This document shows, in pieces, positions 7,830 to 13,517 of a stretch of 13,517 nucleotides of DNA (positions are counted from its first letter, which is position 1; each line of letters starts with the position of its first letter). The notes under the pieces were generated by a model that made no database searches, was not told where the DNA came from, and saw only the letters and a list, made by a program, of their open reading frames with translations. The DNA is from Candidatus Bipolaricaulota bacterium (GTDB taxonomy: Bacteria; Bipolaricaulota; Bipolaricaulia; Bipolaricaulales; Bipolaricaulaceae): NCBI GenBank assembly GCA_025060555.1, contig JANXBC010000030.1, positions 1 to 13,517 of the forward strand, in the 5' to 3' direction. The translations under genes were made by a program, and so were the position numbers.

Positions 7830-8591
7830 TTACTTTTTCACCTTAAAGACGAGCGTGCCCCACTCGCTTGGGTTTTGGCGGATAGCTTCCGTACCAGTCC
7901 AAGCCAAAGTTTTCGCTCCAATGCCCGGGCAAGGCATATCGATGTCGTTGATCTCTACGTCAAAACCAACTTTGAGCCCATCCTGTGGCACCAACACGGG
8001 GATTTGTTCATTCGCCAGTGCTTTGAACGGGATCTTGGCCTCAAAGGTGCATCCACGCTTGGTGGGAACTGCGGCAGCTTCGTATCCGGGCAAGACTTGC
8101 TCATCTCCATACATCCCGGCCGTTTCGATTCCCTTCGGATCGGCGATCATGTCGCGATCAATAGCGTTATTGAAGTCATAGCCATCGATCATAAGAAGGA
8201 TGCGGAAATCTGTGGCTTCGTAGTTCTTGCGAGCAGGGTTGGCCTGGGGATTTGTGCTCAGATAAATGCCGAGGCTGTCGGCCTCGTCCGGGCGAAAACC
8301 CGCGCGCGCGGTAAACGGAACGTCATCGAATATCTCTGCAGCGATGTAGAGGTTTTCCTCATCCCACATGACGTAGACAGTGACACTGCAGTCCAGGGAC
8401 CCTCCCCAAAGGTAGGCCGCGATGATCGCTTGCTTTATGTCCTTTACGACGATGGGGTCAGAGGTGATCCACTCGTTCAACGCTCCGTCGATCACGACTG
8501 GACCGGGAGCACGCCAAGCTATGGCCTCCACAGCTTGGCCAGCAAGGCCCAAAACAGCCAGTAAGCCAACGACCCACTTCACCGCCTGCAT
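7830..8591 (-). CDS. Secreted CBM9-like carbohydrate-binding protein (stand-alone module)
   Basis: Protein of 253 residues with a signal peptide (hydrophobic stretch about 5-20, cleavage expected near VEA, residue 23). The rest is essentially one domain resembling the carbohydrate-binding module family 9 fold: VVIDGALNEWI (about 32-42), a YVMWDEENLYIAAEIFDD strand pair (about 73-90), DSLGIYLS (about 105-112), FEAKIPFKAL and VGFDVEINDID toward the C-terminus. In the family this pattern marks sugar-binding beta-sandwiches usually attached to xylanases or other enzymes; here no catalytic domain is present. The start has an AAGGAGG SD 5 nt upstream. It is the second gene of the operon, 16 bp after the ROK gene and 26 bp before the solute-binding protein gene, so a role in holding or delivering oligosaccharide outside the membrane is likely but unproven. 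Confidence 0.82.
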   Translation of the reverse strand: MQAVKWVVGLLAVLGLAGQAVEAIAWRAPGPVVIDGALNEWITSDPIVVKDIKQAIIAAYLWGGSLDCSVTVYVMWDEENLYIAAEIFDDVPFTARAGFRPDEADSLGIYLSTNPQANPARKNYEATDFRILLMIDGYDFNNAIDRDMIADPKGIETAGMYGDEQVLPGYEAAAVPTKRGCTFEAKIPFKALANEQIPVLVPQDGLKVGFDVEINDIDMPCPGIGAKTLAWTGTEAIRQNPSEWGTLVFKVKK

Positions 8592-8607
8592 TCTTGCCTC
8601 CTTCCCT

Positions 8608-9780
8608 TTACGCCCGGATGGGCGAGCTTAAGAACTCCTCGACGACTAGGCCACCTGCGCCAACTAGGAAACCCTCTTTGCCCACCTGCCAAAGCACGAT
8701 CTCCGGGGCGGTGCGTCCACCAGGAAAACAATGTTTGCACACCACTTCTTTTGCAGTGTGTAGGAAGAGGTCTGCGAACTCCGCTAGATCACCGCCAATG
8801 ATCACGGCTTCTGGGTTGAGGAGGTTCACCGCGTTTTTCAACCCCAAGCCCAAGAAGTAGCCAAAACGAAGGAAAGCTTTCTGGGCATGGGTATCACCCC
8901 TCCGCGCCATCTCCCCTAACGTCCGCCAATCCTCTAGTCCAAGGCGCTGGGCCTCCTTGTTCAAGGCGCGCTTGGAGCAAAATTCCTCAAGGCAACCACG
9001 TTCGCCACAGCGACAGATGGAAGCACCATCACTTGGGTCAATGGTGGTGTGCCCCAACTCCCCCGCTCCACCCAGCATCCCTCGATATAGACGCCCTTCC
9101 AAAACCACGCCACCGCCCAGACCATCGCTGATCATCACGCACAAGAAGTCTTTGTAATTGCGACCTGCGCCGTGGAGGAGCTCAGCCACGGCTAAAGCAT
9201 TGGCATCGTTCTCCACATGTACTGGGAGGGCGCAACCTTTTTCCAGGGCCTCACGGATATTGATTCCCTCCCACTGCAGAACGGGAGAGAACACGATTCT
9301 TCCCGTTTTCACATCGATGAGACCGGAGATGGCCACCCCTATCCCTAACGTGTTTTCCCGGCGCAAGGCATTCACAGCTTTGAAGAGGAGTTCAAAGACC
9401 TGTTCTGGTCCGGGTTCTTTTCCAATGATGGACTCCCAACGGGCAAGTACATGACCACCGAGATTGAGGAGTGCGCATTCCAGCTTATCGGTTTGAATAT
9501 GGGCGCCGATTACCGTGCGATAGTCGGGGTTGAAAGCAAGAAGCGTGGGTCTACGCCCCAGTGGTGTTTTTGGGCACTCTCGTTCTACTAAGCATCCCTC
9601 GGCAAGCAACTCCCGCACAAGGCGAGACACAACCGATGGGGCCAGCCCTAAGGATCTAGCGAGGTCGGCGCGCGAGGTTGGCCCATGGAGACGTAGATAG
9701 CGGAGGAGGAGAAGACGGTGGTGATCACCCATGACTTTTGGGTTTAGGACTAGCTCCTCCTGTCTGGACTTTGTTCTCAT
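8608..9780 (-). CDS. ROK-family transcriptional repressor (XylR/NagC-like)
   Basis: Sugar-responsive DNA-binding regulator, 390 residues. An N-terminal winged helix-turn-helix spans about 17-65 (TSRADLARSLGLAPSVVSRLVREL). The ROK domain follows, with GIGVAISGLID (146-155), VENDANALAVAE (189-200), GELGH (240-244) and the structural zinc site His244, Cys256, Cys258, Cys263 (CRCGERGCLEE). The phosphate-binding DxGxT motif of ROK kinases is replaced by GAHIQTDK (92-99), which fits a repressor rather than a glucokinase. There is no SD before the ATG. A TTGACG/TATACT promoter ends so close that the mRNA should begin at or within about 3 nt of the start codon. M17 is an alternative start, but its only SD-like sequence is 23 nt away. 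As first gene of its operon it probably autoregulates, and the divergent GH3 promoter is a likely second target. Confidence 0.93.
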   Translation of the reverse strand: MRTKSRQEELVLNPKVMGDHHRLLLLRYLRLHGPTSRADLARSLGLAPSVVSRLVRELLAEGCLVERECPKTPLGRRPTLLAFNPDYRTVIGAHIQTDKLECALLNLGGHVLARWESIIGKEPGPEQVFELLFKAVNALRRENTLGIGVAISGLIDVKTGRIVFSPVLQWEGINIREALEKGCALPVHVENDANALAVAELLHGAGRNYKDFLCVMISDGLGGGVVLEGRLYRGMLGGAGELGHTTIDPSDGASICRCGERGCLEEFCSKRALNKEAQRLGLEDWRTLGEMARRGDTHAQKAFLRFGYFLGLGLKNAVNLLNPEAVIIGGDLAEFADLFLHTAKEVVCKHCFPGGRTAPEIVLWQVGKEGFLVGAGGLVVEEFLSSPIRA

Positions 9781-9789
9781 TACAAACTA

Positions 9790-9818
9790 AGTATAGTCAG
9801 GTTGGTCGTGGACGTCAA
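9790..9818 (-). promoter_or_regulatory. Sigma70-type promoter for the ROK-importer operon
   Basis: On the minus strand, TTGACG (complement of 9813-9818) and TATACT (complement of 9790-9795) are separated by exactly 17 bp. A transcript would start at about 9783-9781, immediately before the ATG whose first base is 9780. A GACGTCA copy (9811-9817) overlaps the -35 element. Confidence 0.8.
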
Positions 9819-9853
9819 GGTGGCCAATAACCCTACTGCGAATGCAGGACCTT

Positions 9854-9876
9854 GCTCAGTTGCATATCAGCTGAGC
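9854..9876. promoter_or_regulatory. Inverted repeat, candidate ROK operator
   Basis: The arms GCTCAG (9854-9859) and CTGAGC (9871-9876) flank an 11-bp centre. Counting the inner TG/CA pairs, 8 of 11 positions are dyad-symmetric. It lies between the two divergent promoters, about 36 bp upstream of the -35 of the ROK promoter and 32 bp upstream of the -35 of the GH3 promoter. A further single GCTCAG is at 9947-9952, just after the predicted GH3 start of transcription. Assignment to the ROK protein is by location only. Confidence 0.45.
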
Positions 9877-9907
9877 CTCGTCCACCTCGCGCCTCTGCCC
9901 ATGGGAC

Positions 9908-9936
9908 TTGACGTCACTTCACCTGGCCTGTATAAT
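9908..9936 (+). promoter_or_regulatory. Sigma70-type promoter for GH3 copy 2
   Basis: TTGACG (9908-9913) and a consensus TATAAT (9931-9936) are separated by 17 bp. Transcription should start near 9943, giving a leader of about 105 nt before the GTG at 10048. The -35 overlaps a TGACGTCA palindrome (9909-9916), and a 10-bp palindrome AATTTAAATT (9934-9943) covers the end of the -10 and the start site. Confidence 0.85.
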
Positions 9937-9966
9937 TTAAATTGCTGCTCAGAAGAAAATTTAAGG

Positions 9967-9976
9967 AAGGAGGTGG
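9967..9976 (+). promoter_or_regulatory. Orphan Shine-Dalgarno-like decamer in the GH3 copy 2 leader
   Basis: AAGGAGGTGG is almost fully complementary to the 3' end of bacterial 16S rRNA, but no ATG, GTG or TTG follows at a usable distance. The true start is 71 nt further on. The same decamer stands 70 nt before the start of GH3 copy 3. Confidence 0.4.
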
Positions 9977-9989
9977 TCACGGGACGTCA

Positions 9990-10019
9990 GTAGGCGGTGC
10001 GGGGTGAAGGTTCGCCTAC
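9990..10019 (+). other. Leader hairpin upstream of GH3 copy 2
   Basis: GTAGGCG (9990-9996) pairs perfectly with CGCCTAC (10013-10019) across a 16-nt loop. It lies in the predicted 5' untranslated region, about 28 nt before the GTG, and has no T-run, so it is not a terminator. It could protect the mRNA or position the RBS. It matches no riboswitch I recognise. Confidence 0.4.
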
Positions 10020-10047
10020 AAATCCAGAGTTAGGAAAGGAGGGAAAA

Positions 10048-11928
10048 GTGCGGAAGTCCTTGTTGGTGGTGTTTGTCGTTTTCGGTTTGTGGGCGACCAT
10101 GGGGTTGGCGGTAGAACAACCGGAGATTGAGGCGCGAGTTGCTCCCATCCTTGAGATCAACGGCCTCAAATTCAAGGACCTCAACAAGAACGGGGTTCTC
10201 GATCCTTACGAAGATTGGCGCCTCCCCGTAGATGAACGCGTGGAAGACCTTCTTTCCAAGATGACCCTTGAGGAAAAAGTTGGCCAGATGTTCCATCCGA
10301 ATATCGCCTCGGGCCTGCTCATGAATGTTCGCCTTCCCGTTCAAGCTGTAGTAGAGAGGAAAATCGGGTACCTGCTCAACAACGGTATCGCTGAGCCCTC
10401 TGCTTTTGCCTGGTGGACAAATGCTGTTCAGGAGCTGGCTGAGGGGACGCGCCTTGGTATCCCGATTCTTTTCAGCAGCGACCCACGGCACGGGGCGGTC
10501 TTGGCTGGCCACGTGACCGGACAACAATTCTTCTCCGGTTGGCCTAAGCGCGAGGGCTTCTTGGGCATGGCAGCCACCCGCGATGTTGCGCTCACCGAGC
10601 TTTATGGAAAGGTGGTTGCAGCCGAGTATCGCGCAGTGGGCCTGCACATGATCCTCGGACCGATCGTGGACGTTATGACCGAGCCTCGCTGGAGCAGGAA
10701 CGGCGAGACATGGGGTGAGGATGCCGATCTCACCGTTGAACTCGCCACCGCTTTCATCCGTGGGGCGCAAGGCGAAAAGCTTGGCCCTACCAGCATCGCT
10801 ACCATGCCCAAGCACTGGCCTGGCGCGGGCCCGCATGATGACGGCGCAGGGAGATGGTATACCTATCCGGGGAACAACTTCGAGTACCACCTGAAGCCAT
10901 TCATCGCCGCTTTCAAGGCTGGGGCACCCGCTACCATGTGTTACTATAGCGGCATCCCGTTTGCTGACAACTGTGCCGTTTGTTACTCCGAGTATCTCAA
11001 TAATCTCCTCCGCAATGAGCTGGGATTCGCTGACATAATCCTCTGCACTGACTGGGGCGTGATCTCCCGGGTTGGTCCTCTGCGCCAGGATCTCGCGAAC
11101 CTGACGGTCAAGGAGCGGTATCTCCTTGCTCTCAACGCGGGAATCGACCAGTTCGGCGGTGAGTCCGATCCCACACCGGTGATCGAGCTTGTCAGGGAGG
11201 GCAAAGTCACCGAGGAACGGATCAATCAGTCTGTGCGCCGCCTTCTCAAGCTCAAGTTCCAACTCGGCCTTTTCGAGGATCCATACGTAGACCCCGCCAA
11301 AGCGGCGCAGATTGTTGGCAGTAAGGAGTTCAAGGCCCTGGGTTATCGGGCGCAGCTCGAGTCCGTGGTCCTCCTTAAGAACAACGGCGTCCTCCCCCTC
11401 CCCGAGGCGGTGTTAGAGGTCTCCGCAGGCCAAATTTCAGCCCGCAAGCCCAAGGTTTATGTCCCCTCCCAAACCTATACGTACACTCGCTTCGGTGTAA
11501 GCACCCAGATAGTCATGGGTGTGGATGCGAAAATTGCTAGCCACTACGCTACAGTGGTCGCTGATCCGAAAGACGCTGATTTCGCGATAATTGAGATCGA
11601 TGTCGGCGGAATCGAGATCGCTCCGGAGCGACTTGAGCCGGTGAAGAAAGCCCGTGCTGCTGGCATCCCTGTGATCCTCGCTCTCAACTTTGATCGTGCT
11701 CCGACGGTGATCACGCCTGAGCTGGCTAACAGTGTGGATGCGATCCTCGCTGTCTTTGACATCTCCGACGAAGCCCTGCTGGATGTGATTTTCGGCCGGT
11801 TCAACCCGGTGGGGAAGTTGCCGTTCCAGATCCCATCTAGCATGGATTCCGTGCTTGCTCAGAAGGAAGACGTCCCATTTGATCTTGAAAACCCCATGTT
11901 CGATTATGGCTTTGGGCTGAGCTACTGA
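10048..11928 (+). CDS. Secreted glycoside hydrolase family 3 protein, copy 2
   Basis: The 626-residue protein has a signal peptide (VRKSLLVVFVVFGLWATMGLA), an EF-hand-like loop (D44-x-N46-x-N48-G49-xx-D52-xx-E55), a GH3 barrel with KHWPGAG (H256) and nucleophile D335 in CTDWG, and a C-terminal alpha/beta domain ending GFGLSY. It is presumably an extracytoplasmic exo-beta-glycosidase. Cysteines at 298, 309, 312 and 333 surround the catalytic region, and 309-312 forms CAVC. The C-terminal domain lacks a recognisable GE...E acid/base loop; its equivalent region is short (FAIIEIDVGGIEI). A GTG at 9997 would extend the frame, but the GTG at 10048 is chosen because AAAGGAGGG lies 4 nt before it and the signal peptide starts there. 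It has its own promoter, diverges from the ROK operon, and is followed by a terminator, so it is probably monocistronic. Confidence 0.93.
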   Translation: MRKSLLVVFVVFGLWATMGLAVEQPEIEARVAPILEINGLKFKDLNKNGVLDPYEDWRLPVDERVEDLLSKMTLEEKVGQMFHPNIASGLLMNVRLPVQAVVERKIGYLLNNGIAEPSAFAWWTNAVQELAEGTRLGIPILFSSDPRHGAVLAGHVTGQQFFSGWPKREGFLGMAATRDVALTELYGKVVAAEYRAVGLHMILGPIVDVMTEPRWSRNGETWGEDADLTVELATAFIRGAQGEKLGPTSIATMPKHWPGAGPHDDGAGRWYTYPGNNFEYHLKPFIAAFKAGAPATMCYYSGIPFADNCAVCYSEYLNNLLRNELGFADIILCTDWGVISRVGPLRQDLANLTVKERYLLALNAGIDQFGGESDPTPVIELVREGKVTEERINQSVRRLLKLKFQLGLFEDPYVDPAKAAQIVGSKEFKALGYRAQLESVVLLKNNGVLPLPEAVLEVSAGQISARKPKVYVPSQTYTYTRFGVSTQIVMGVDAKIASHYATVVADPKDADFAIIEIDVGGIEIAPERLEPVKKARAAGIPVILALNFDRAPTVITPELANSVDAILAVFDISDEALLDVIFGRFNPVGKLPFQIPSSMDSVLAQKEDVPFDLENPMFDYGFGLSY

Positions 11929-11955
11929 TATGCACGCAGGCCTAAGTGAGAGGGA

Positions 11956-11994
11956 GGGCCGCCAGGTGATGAGCCTGGCGGCCCCTTTCATTTA
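11956..11994 (+). terminator. Rho-independent terminator after GH3 copy 2
   Basis: A perfect 11-bp GC-rich stem (11956-11966 with 11974-11984, GGGCCGCCAGG and its complement) with a 7-nt loop is followed by CTTTCATTT. It begins 27 bp after the stop codon. The T-run is interrupted, so some readthrough into GH3 copy 3 is possible. Confidence 0.85.
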
Positions 11995-12125
11995 TCAGGG
12001 AGTTACCACGAAGTCGCGCTTTCACTCCTACAGCGGGTTTTGGGAAAGGAGGTGGCGAGAGGGAAACGGAGTAGGGAGAAGAGGAACGAGGTTCAAAACG
12101 GTTTTGCAAATTTAAAGGAGGAGCA
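11995..12125 (+). other. Intergenic leader between GH3 copies 2 and 3, no clear promoter
   Basis: After the terminator this 131-bp stretch holds the orphan SD decamer, a CAAAAC-G-GTTTTG palindrome and the real SD. The best promoter-like pair, TTACCA and TCCTAC spaced 17 bp apart, matches consensus poorly at the -10. Expression of copy 3 may therefore depend on readthrough or on an unrecognised promoter. Confidence 0.4.
12046..12055 (+). promoter_or_regulatory. Orphan Shine-Dalgarno-like decamer before GH3 copy 3
   Basis: AAGGAGGTGG recurs here 70 nt before the GTG of GH3 copy 3, again with no usable start codon just after it. An in-frame TAG at 12072-12074 rules out an upstream extension of the GH3 frame from this site. 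Between it and the gene is a CAAAAC-G-GTTTTG palindrome (12094-12106). Confidence 0.35.
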
Positions 12126-13517
12126 GTGCGTAAACTAATCTTCTTTGCGGTTTTGGCAACGGTGTTGTGGGGAGTTTTAGGCTTGGCGGTGGAGCAGCCG
12201 GAGATCGAGGCGAGGGTCGCTCCGATCCTTGAGATCGGCGGCCTCAAGTTCAAGGACCTCAACAAGAACGGGGTTCTTGATCCCTATGAGGACTGGCGCC
12301 TCCCCGTGGATGTTCGCGTTGAGGATCTTCTCTCCAAGATGACCTTGGAAGAGAAGGTCGGCCAAATGCTCCATCCTAATGTCACCATGCCCGCAGACGG
12401 AAGCATCGTGCCTGATCAGACAATCAAGTTTGGCAACATGACCATAACTAGGCCAGGAACAGCAAAACTAATCGAACGCGGCATCGGCTATCTGCTCAAC
12501 AACGGCATTGCCCACCCCATAATCTTCGCGTCTTGGTCTAACAAAGTGCAGGAGATGGCCGAGGCCACGCGGCTTGGCATCCCTATCCTCTTCAGTAGCG
12601 ACCCGCGGCATGGGGCAATTCTCACAGGACACGTCACCGGAAAACAATATTTCTCCGGTTGGCCAAAGCGCGAGGGTTTCCTAGGCATGGGTGCGACCAT
12701 GGATGAAGAACTAGCCCGCCGGTACGGGGAAATAGTCGCTGCTGAATATCGCGCGGTTGGACTGCACATGATCCTTGGCCCTATTGTCGATGTGATGACC
12801 GAACCCCGCTGGACCCGCAACGGTGAGACATGGGGAGAGAACGCGGAAATGACCGCAAAGCTGGCCGCGGCTTTCATTAAGGGCGCTCAAGGAGAAAAGC
12901 TTGGCCCCACAAGCATCGCGACAATGCCCAAACACTGGCCCGGCTCTGGCCCTCAAGATATGTCGCGGTCTATTTTTGGTGGAGCGATCGCTCCTCTCAT
13001 ATACCCTGGCAACAACTTCGCATATCATTTGCTTCCATTTAAGGCGGCCTTTGAGGCTGGCGCCTTTACAACCATGTGTTATTACAGCCCCAACCCCTTC
13101 GATGGCTGCGGTTCTTGCTACTCTCAATACCTGAACAAAGTCCTGCGCGAAGAGCTTGGGTTCACCGGAATAAACTGCACGGACTGGGGCGTGATGTCAT
13201 TCATGGGGCCAGTCCGTGAGGACTTGCAAAAGCTCCCCACGAAAGAGTGGTTCGCCCTCGCTTTGGAGGCGGGCATAGACCAATTCGGCGGAGAAAGTGA
13301 CCCCAGGCCTATCCTCGAGCTGGTGCGCGAGGGACGTATTTCAGAGGAACGTATCAATACATCCGTACGCAAGCTCCTCAAGCTCAAGTTCGAGCTCGGC
13401 CTTTTCGAGGATCCCTACGTTGACCCAGCTAAAGCTGAGCAAATTGTGGGCAGTGCAGAGTTCCAGGCCGAGGCTTATAGAGCACAGCTAGAATCTATCG
13501 TGCTTCTCAAAAATGAT
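12126..13517 (+). CDS. Secreted glycoside hydrolase family 3 protein, copy 3, 3' truncated by window edge
   Basis: The frame is open from GTG 12126 to the last base (464 codons). It begins with a signal peptide (VRKLIFFAVLATVLWGVLGLA). From residue 22 it is almost identical to copy 2 (AVEQPEIEARVAPILEI), including the EF-hand-like loop D44-E55. It keeps KHWPGSG (H270), nucleophile D353 in CTDWG, and cysteines 318, 328, 331 and 351 with CGSC. Compared with copy 2 it has about 14 extra residues after HPN (near 81-115) and about 6 more after the KHWPGSG motif, both in loops near the expected active-site face. AAAGGAGG stands 4 nt before the start. No clear promoter was found between the preceding terminator and this gene. 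The C-terminal domain is outside the window. It is a tandem duplicate of copy 2 that has diverged. Confidence 0.93.
   Translation, partial: MRKLIFFAVLATVLWGVLGLAVEQPEIEARVAPILEIGGLKFKDLNKNGVLDPYEDWRLPVDVRVEDLLSKMTLEEKVGQMLHPNVTMPADGSIVPDQTIKFGNMTITRPGTAKLIERGIGYLLNNGIAHPIIFASWSNKVQEMAEATRLGIPILFSSDPRHGAILTGHVTGKQYFSGWPKREGFLGMGATMDEELARRYGEIVAAEYRAVGLHMILGPIVDVMTEPRWTRNGETWGENAEMTAKLAAAFIKGAQGEKLGPTSIATMPKHWPGSGPQDMSRSIFGGAIAPLIYPGNNFAYHLLPFKAAFEAGAFTTMCYYSPNPFDGCGSCYSQYLNKVLREELGFTGINCTDWGVMSFMGPVREDLQKLPTKEWFALALEAGIDQFGGESDPRPILELVREGRISEERINTSVRKLLKLKFELGLFEDPYVDPAKAEQIVGSAEFQAEAYRAQLESIVLLKND

Larger units (their letters stand above)
9811..9989 (+). repeat. Three GACGTCA copies in the divergent control region
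   Basis: GACGTCA occurs at 9811-9817, 9910-9916 and 9983-9989. Each contains the palindrome GACGTC. The first two overlap the -35 elements of the two divergent promoters, and the third lies in the leader of GH3 copy 2. They could be regulator sites, but two of them are partly fixed by the -35 sequence TTGACG. Confidence 0.4.

Noticed and set aside
6040..8564. Long plus-strand open frames (6040-6816, 7033-7785, 7875-8564) opposite GH3 copy 1, the solute-binding protein and the CBM9-like gene
   Set aside because: All are antisense to genes with clear family motifs and strong RBSs. None shows a domain of its own.
9802..9993. 63-codon plus-strand open frame in the divergent control region
   Set aside because: It starts upstream of the predicted promoter, runs through the promoter and leader elements, and has no SD or family resemblance.
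9965..9993. Six-codon leader peptide GTG...TAG starting within the orphan SD of the GH3 copy 2 leader
   Set aside because: The SD would overlap or nearly touch the start codon, and no similar short frame is kept in the copy 3 leader.
10030..11262. 410-codon open frame on the minus strand, antisense to GH3 copy 2
   Set aside because: The translation has no recognisable family and no signal or domain pattern, and it mirrors the GC-biased third positions of the real GH3 gene, whose motifs are clear on the plus strand.
12003..12031. TTACCA-17-TCCTAC as a promoter for GH3 copy 3
   Set aside because: The -10 matches consensus at only 2 of 6 positions.
11930..12115. 61-codon plus-strand open frame between GH3 copies 2 and 3
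   Set aside because: It crosses the terminator hairpin and the leader of copy 3 and has no SD; not a plausible gene.

Overview
The window shows bacterial DNA with dense gene packing, strong Shine-Dalgarno (SD) sequences, GTG as well as ATG starts, and two textbook sigma70-type promoters. It carries the end of a dnaK-dnaJ chaperone operon followed by a carbohydrate-use locus. Secreted glycosidases, a CUT1-type sugar ABC importer and a ROK regulator in a moderately GC-rich genome suggest a free-living saccharolytic bacterium. A lineage near Bipolaricaulota/Acetothermia or Thermotogota is possible, but this is a guess from gene style, not a demonstrated assignment.

Layout. Positions 1-1682 (+) hold the 3' part of dnaK and a complete dnaJ. 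Positions 1633-9780 (-) hold a seven-gene block, transcribed from about 9783 down to 1633: ROK repressor, secreted CBM9-like protein, sugar solute-binding protein, secreted GH3 glycosidase, two ABC permeases, ABC ATPase. Gaps are at most 26 bp, and the GH3/permease/permease junctions are ATGA overlaps. The last gene ends inside the 3' end of dnaJ (50-bp tail-to-tail overlap). Positions 9781-10047 are a divergent control region with two facing-away promoters of the same architecture (TTGACG, 17 bp, TATAAT or TATACT), a GCTCAG inverted repeat, three GACGTCA copies and a leader hairpin. Positions 10048-11928 (+) hold a second secreted GH3 enzyme, followed by a strong intrinsic terminator. Positions 12126 to the window end (+) hold a third GH3, a close tandem paralogue of the second, cut by the window edge.

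How the genes may work together (inference). Extracytoplasmic GH3 enzymes would trim beta-linked oligosaccharides, the CBM9-like protein and solute-binding protein would capture products, and the ABC importer would take them up. The ROK protein, encoded first in its own operon, would sense the sugar and control both divergent transcripts.

Most unusual points: the ROK gene appears to be leaderless; GH3 copies 2 and 3 share four cysteines, including a CxxC, close to the catalytic Asp that copy 1 lacks; the usual GH3 acid/base Glu motif is not visible in copies 1 and 2; and copies 2 and 3 each have an orphan SD decamer 70-71 nt upstream of the real start. No tRNA, rRNA, CRISPR array or insertion sequence was seen.
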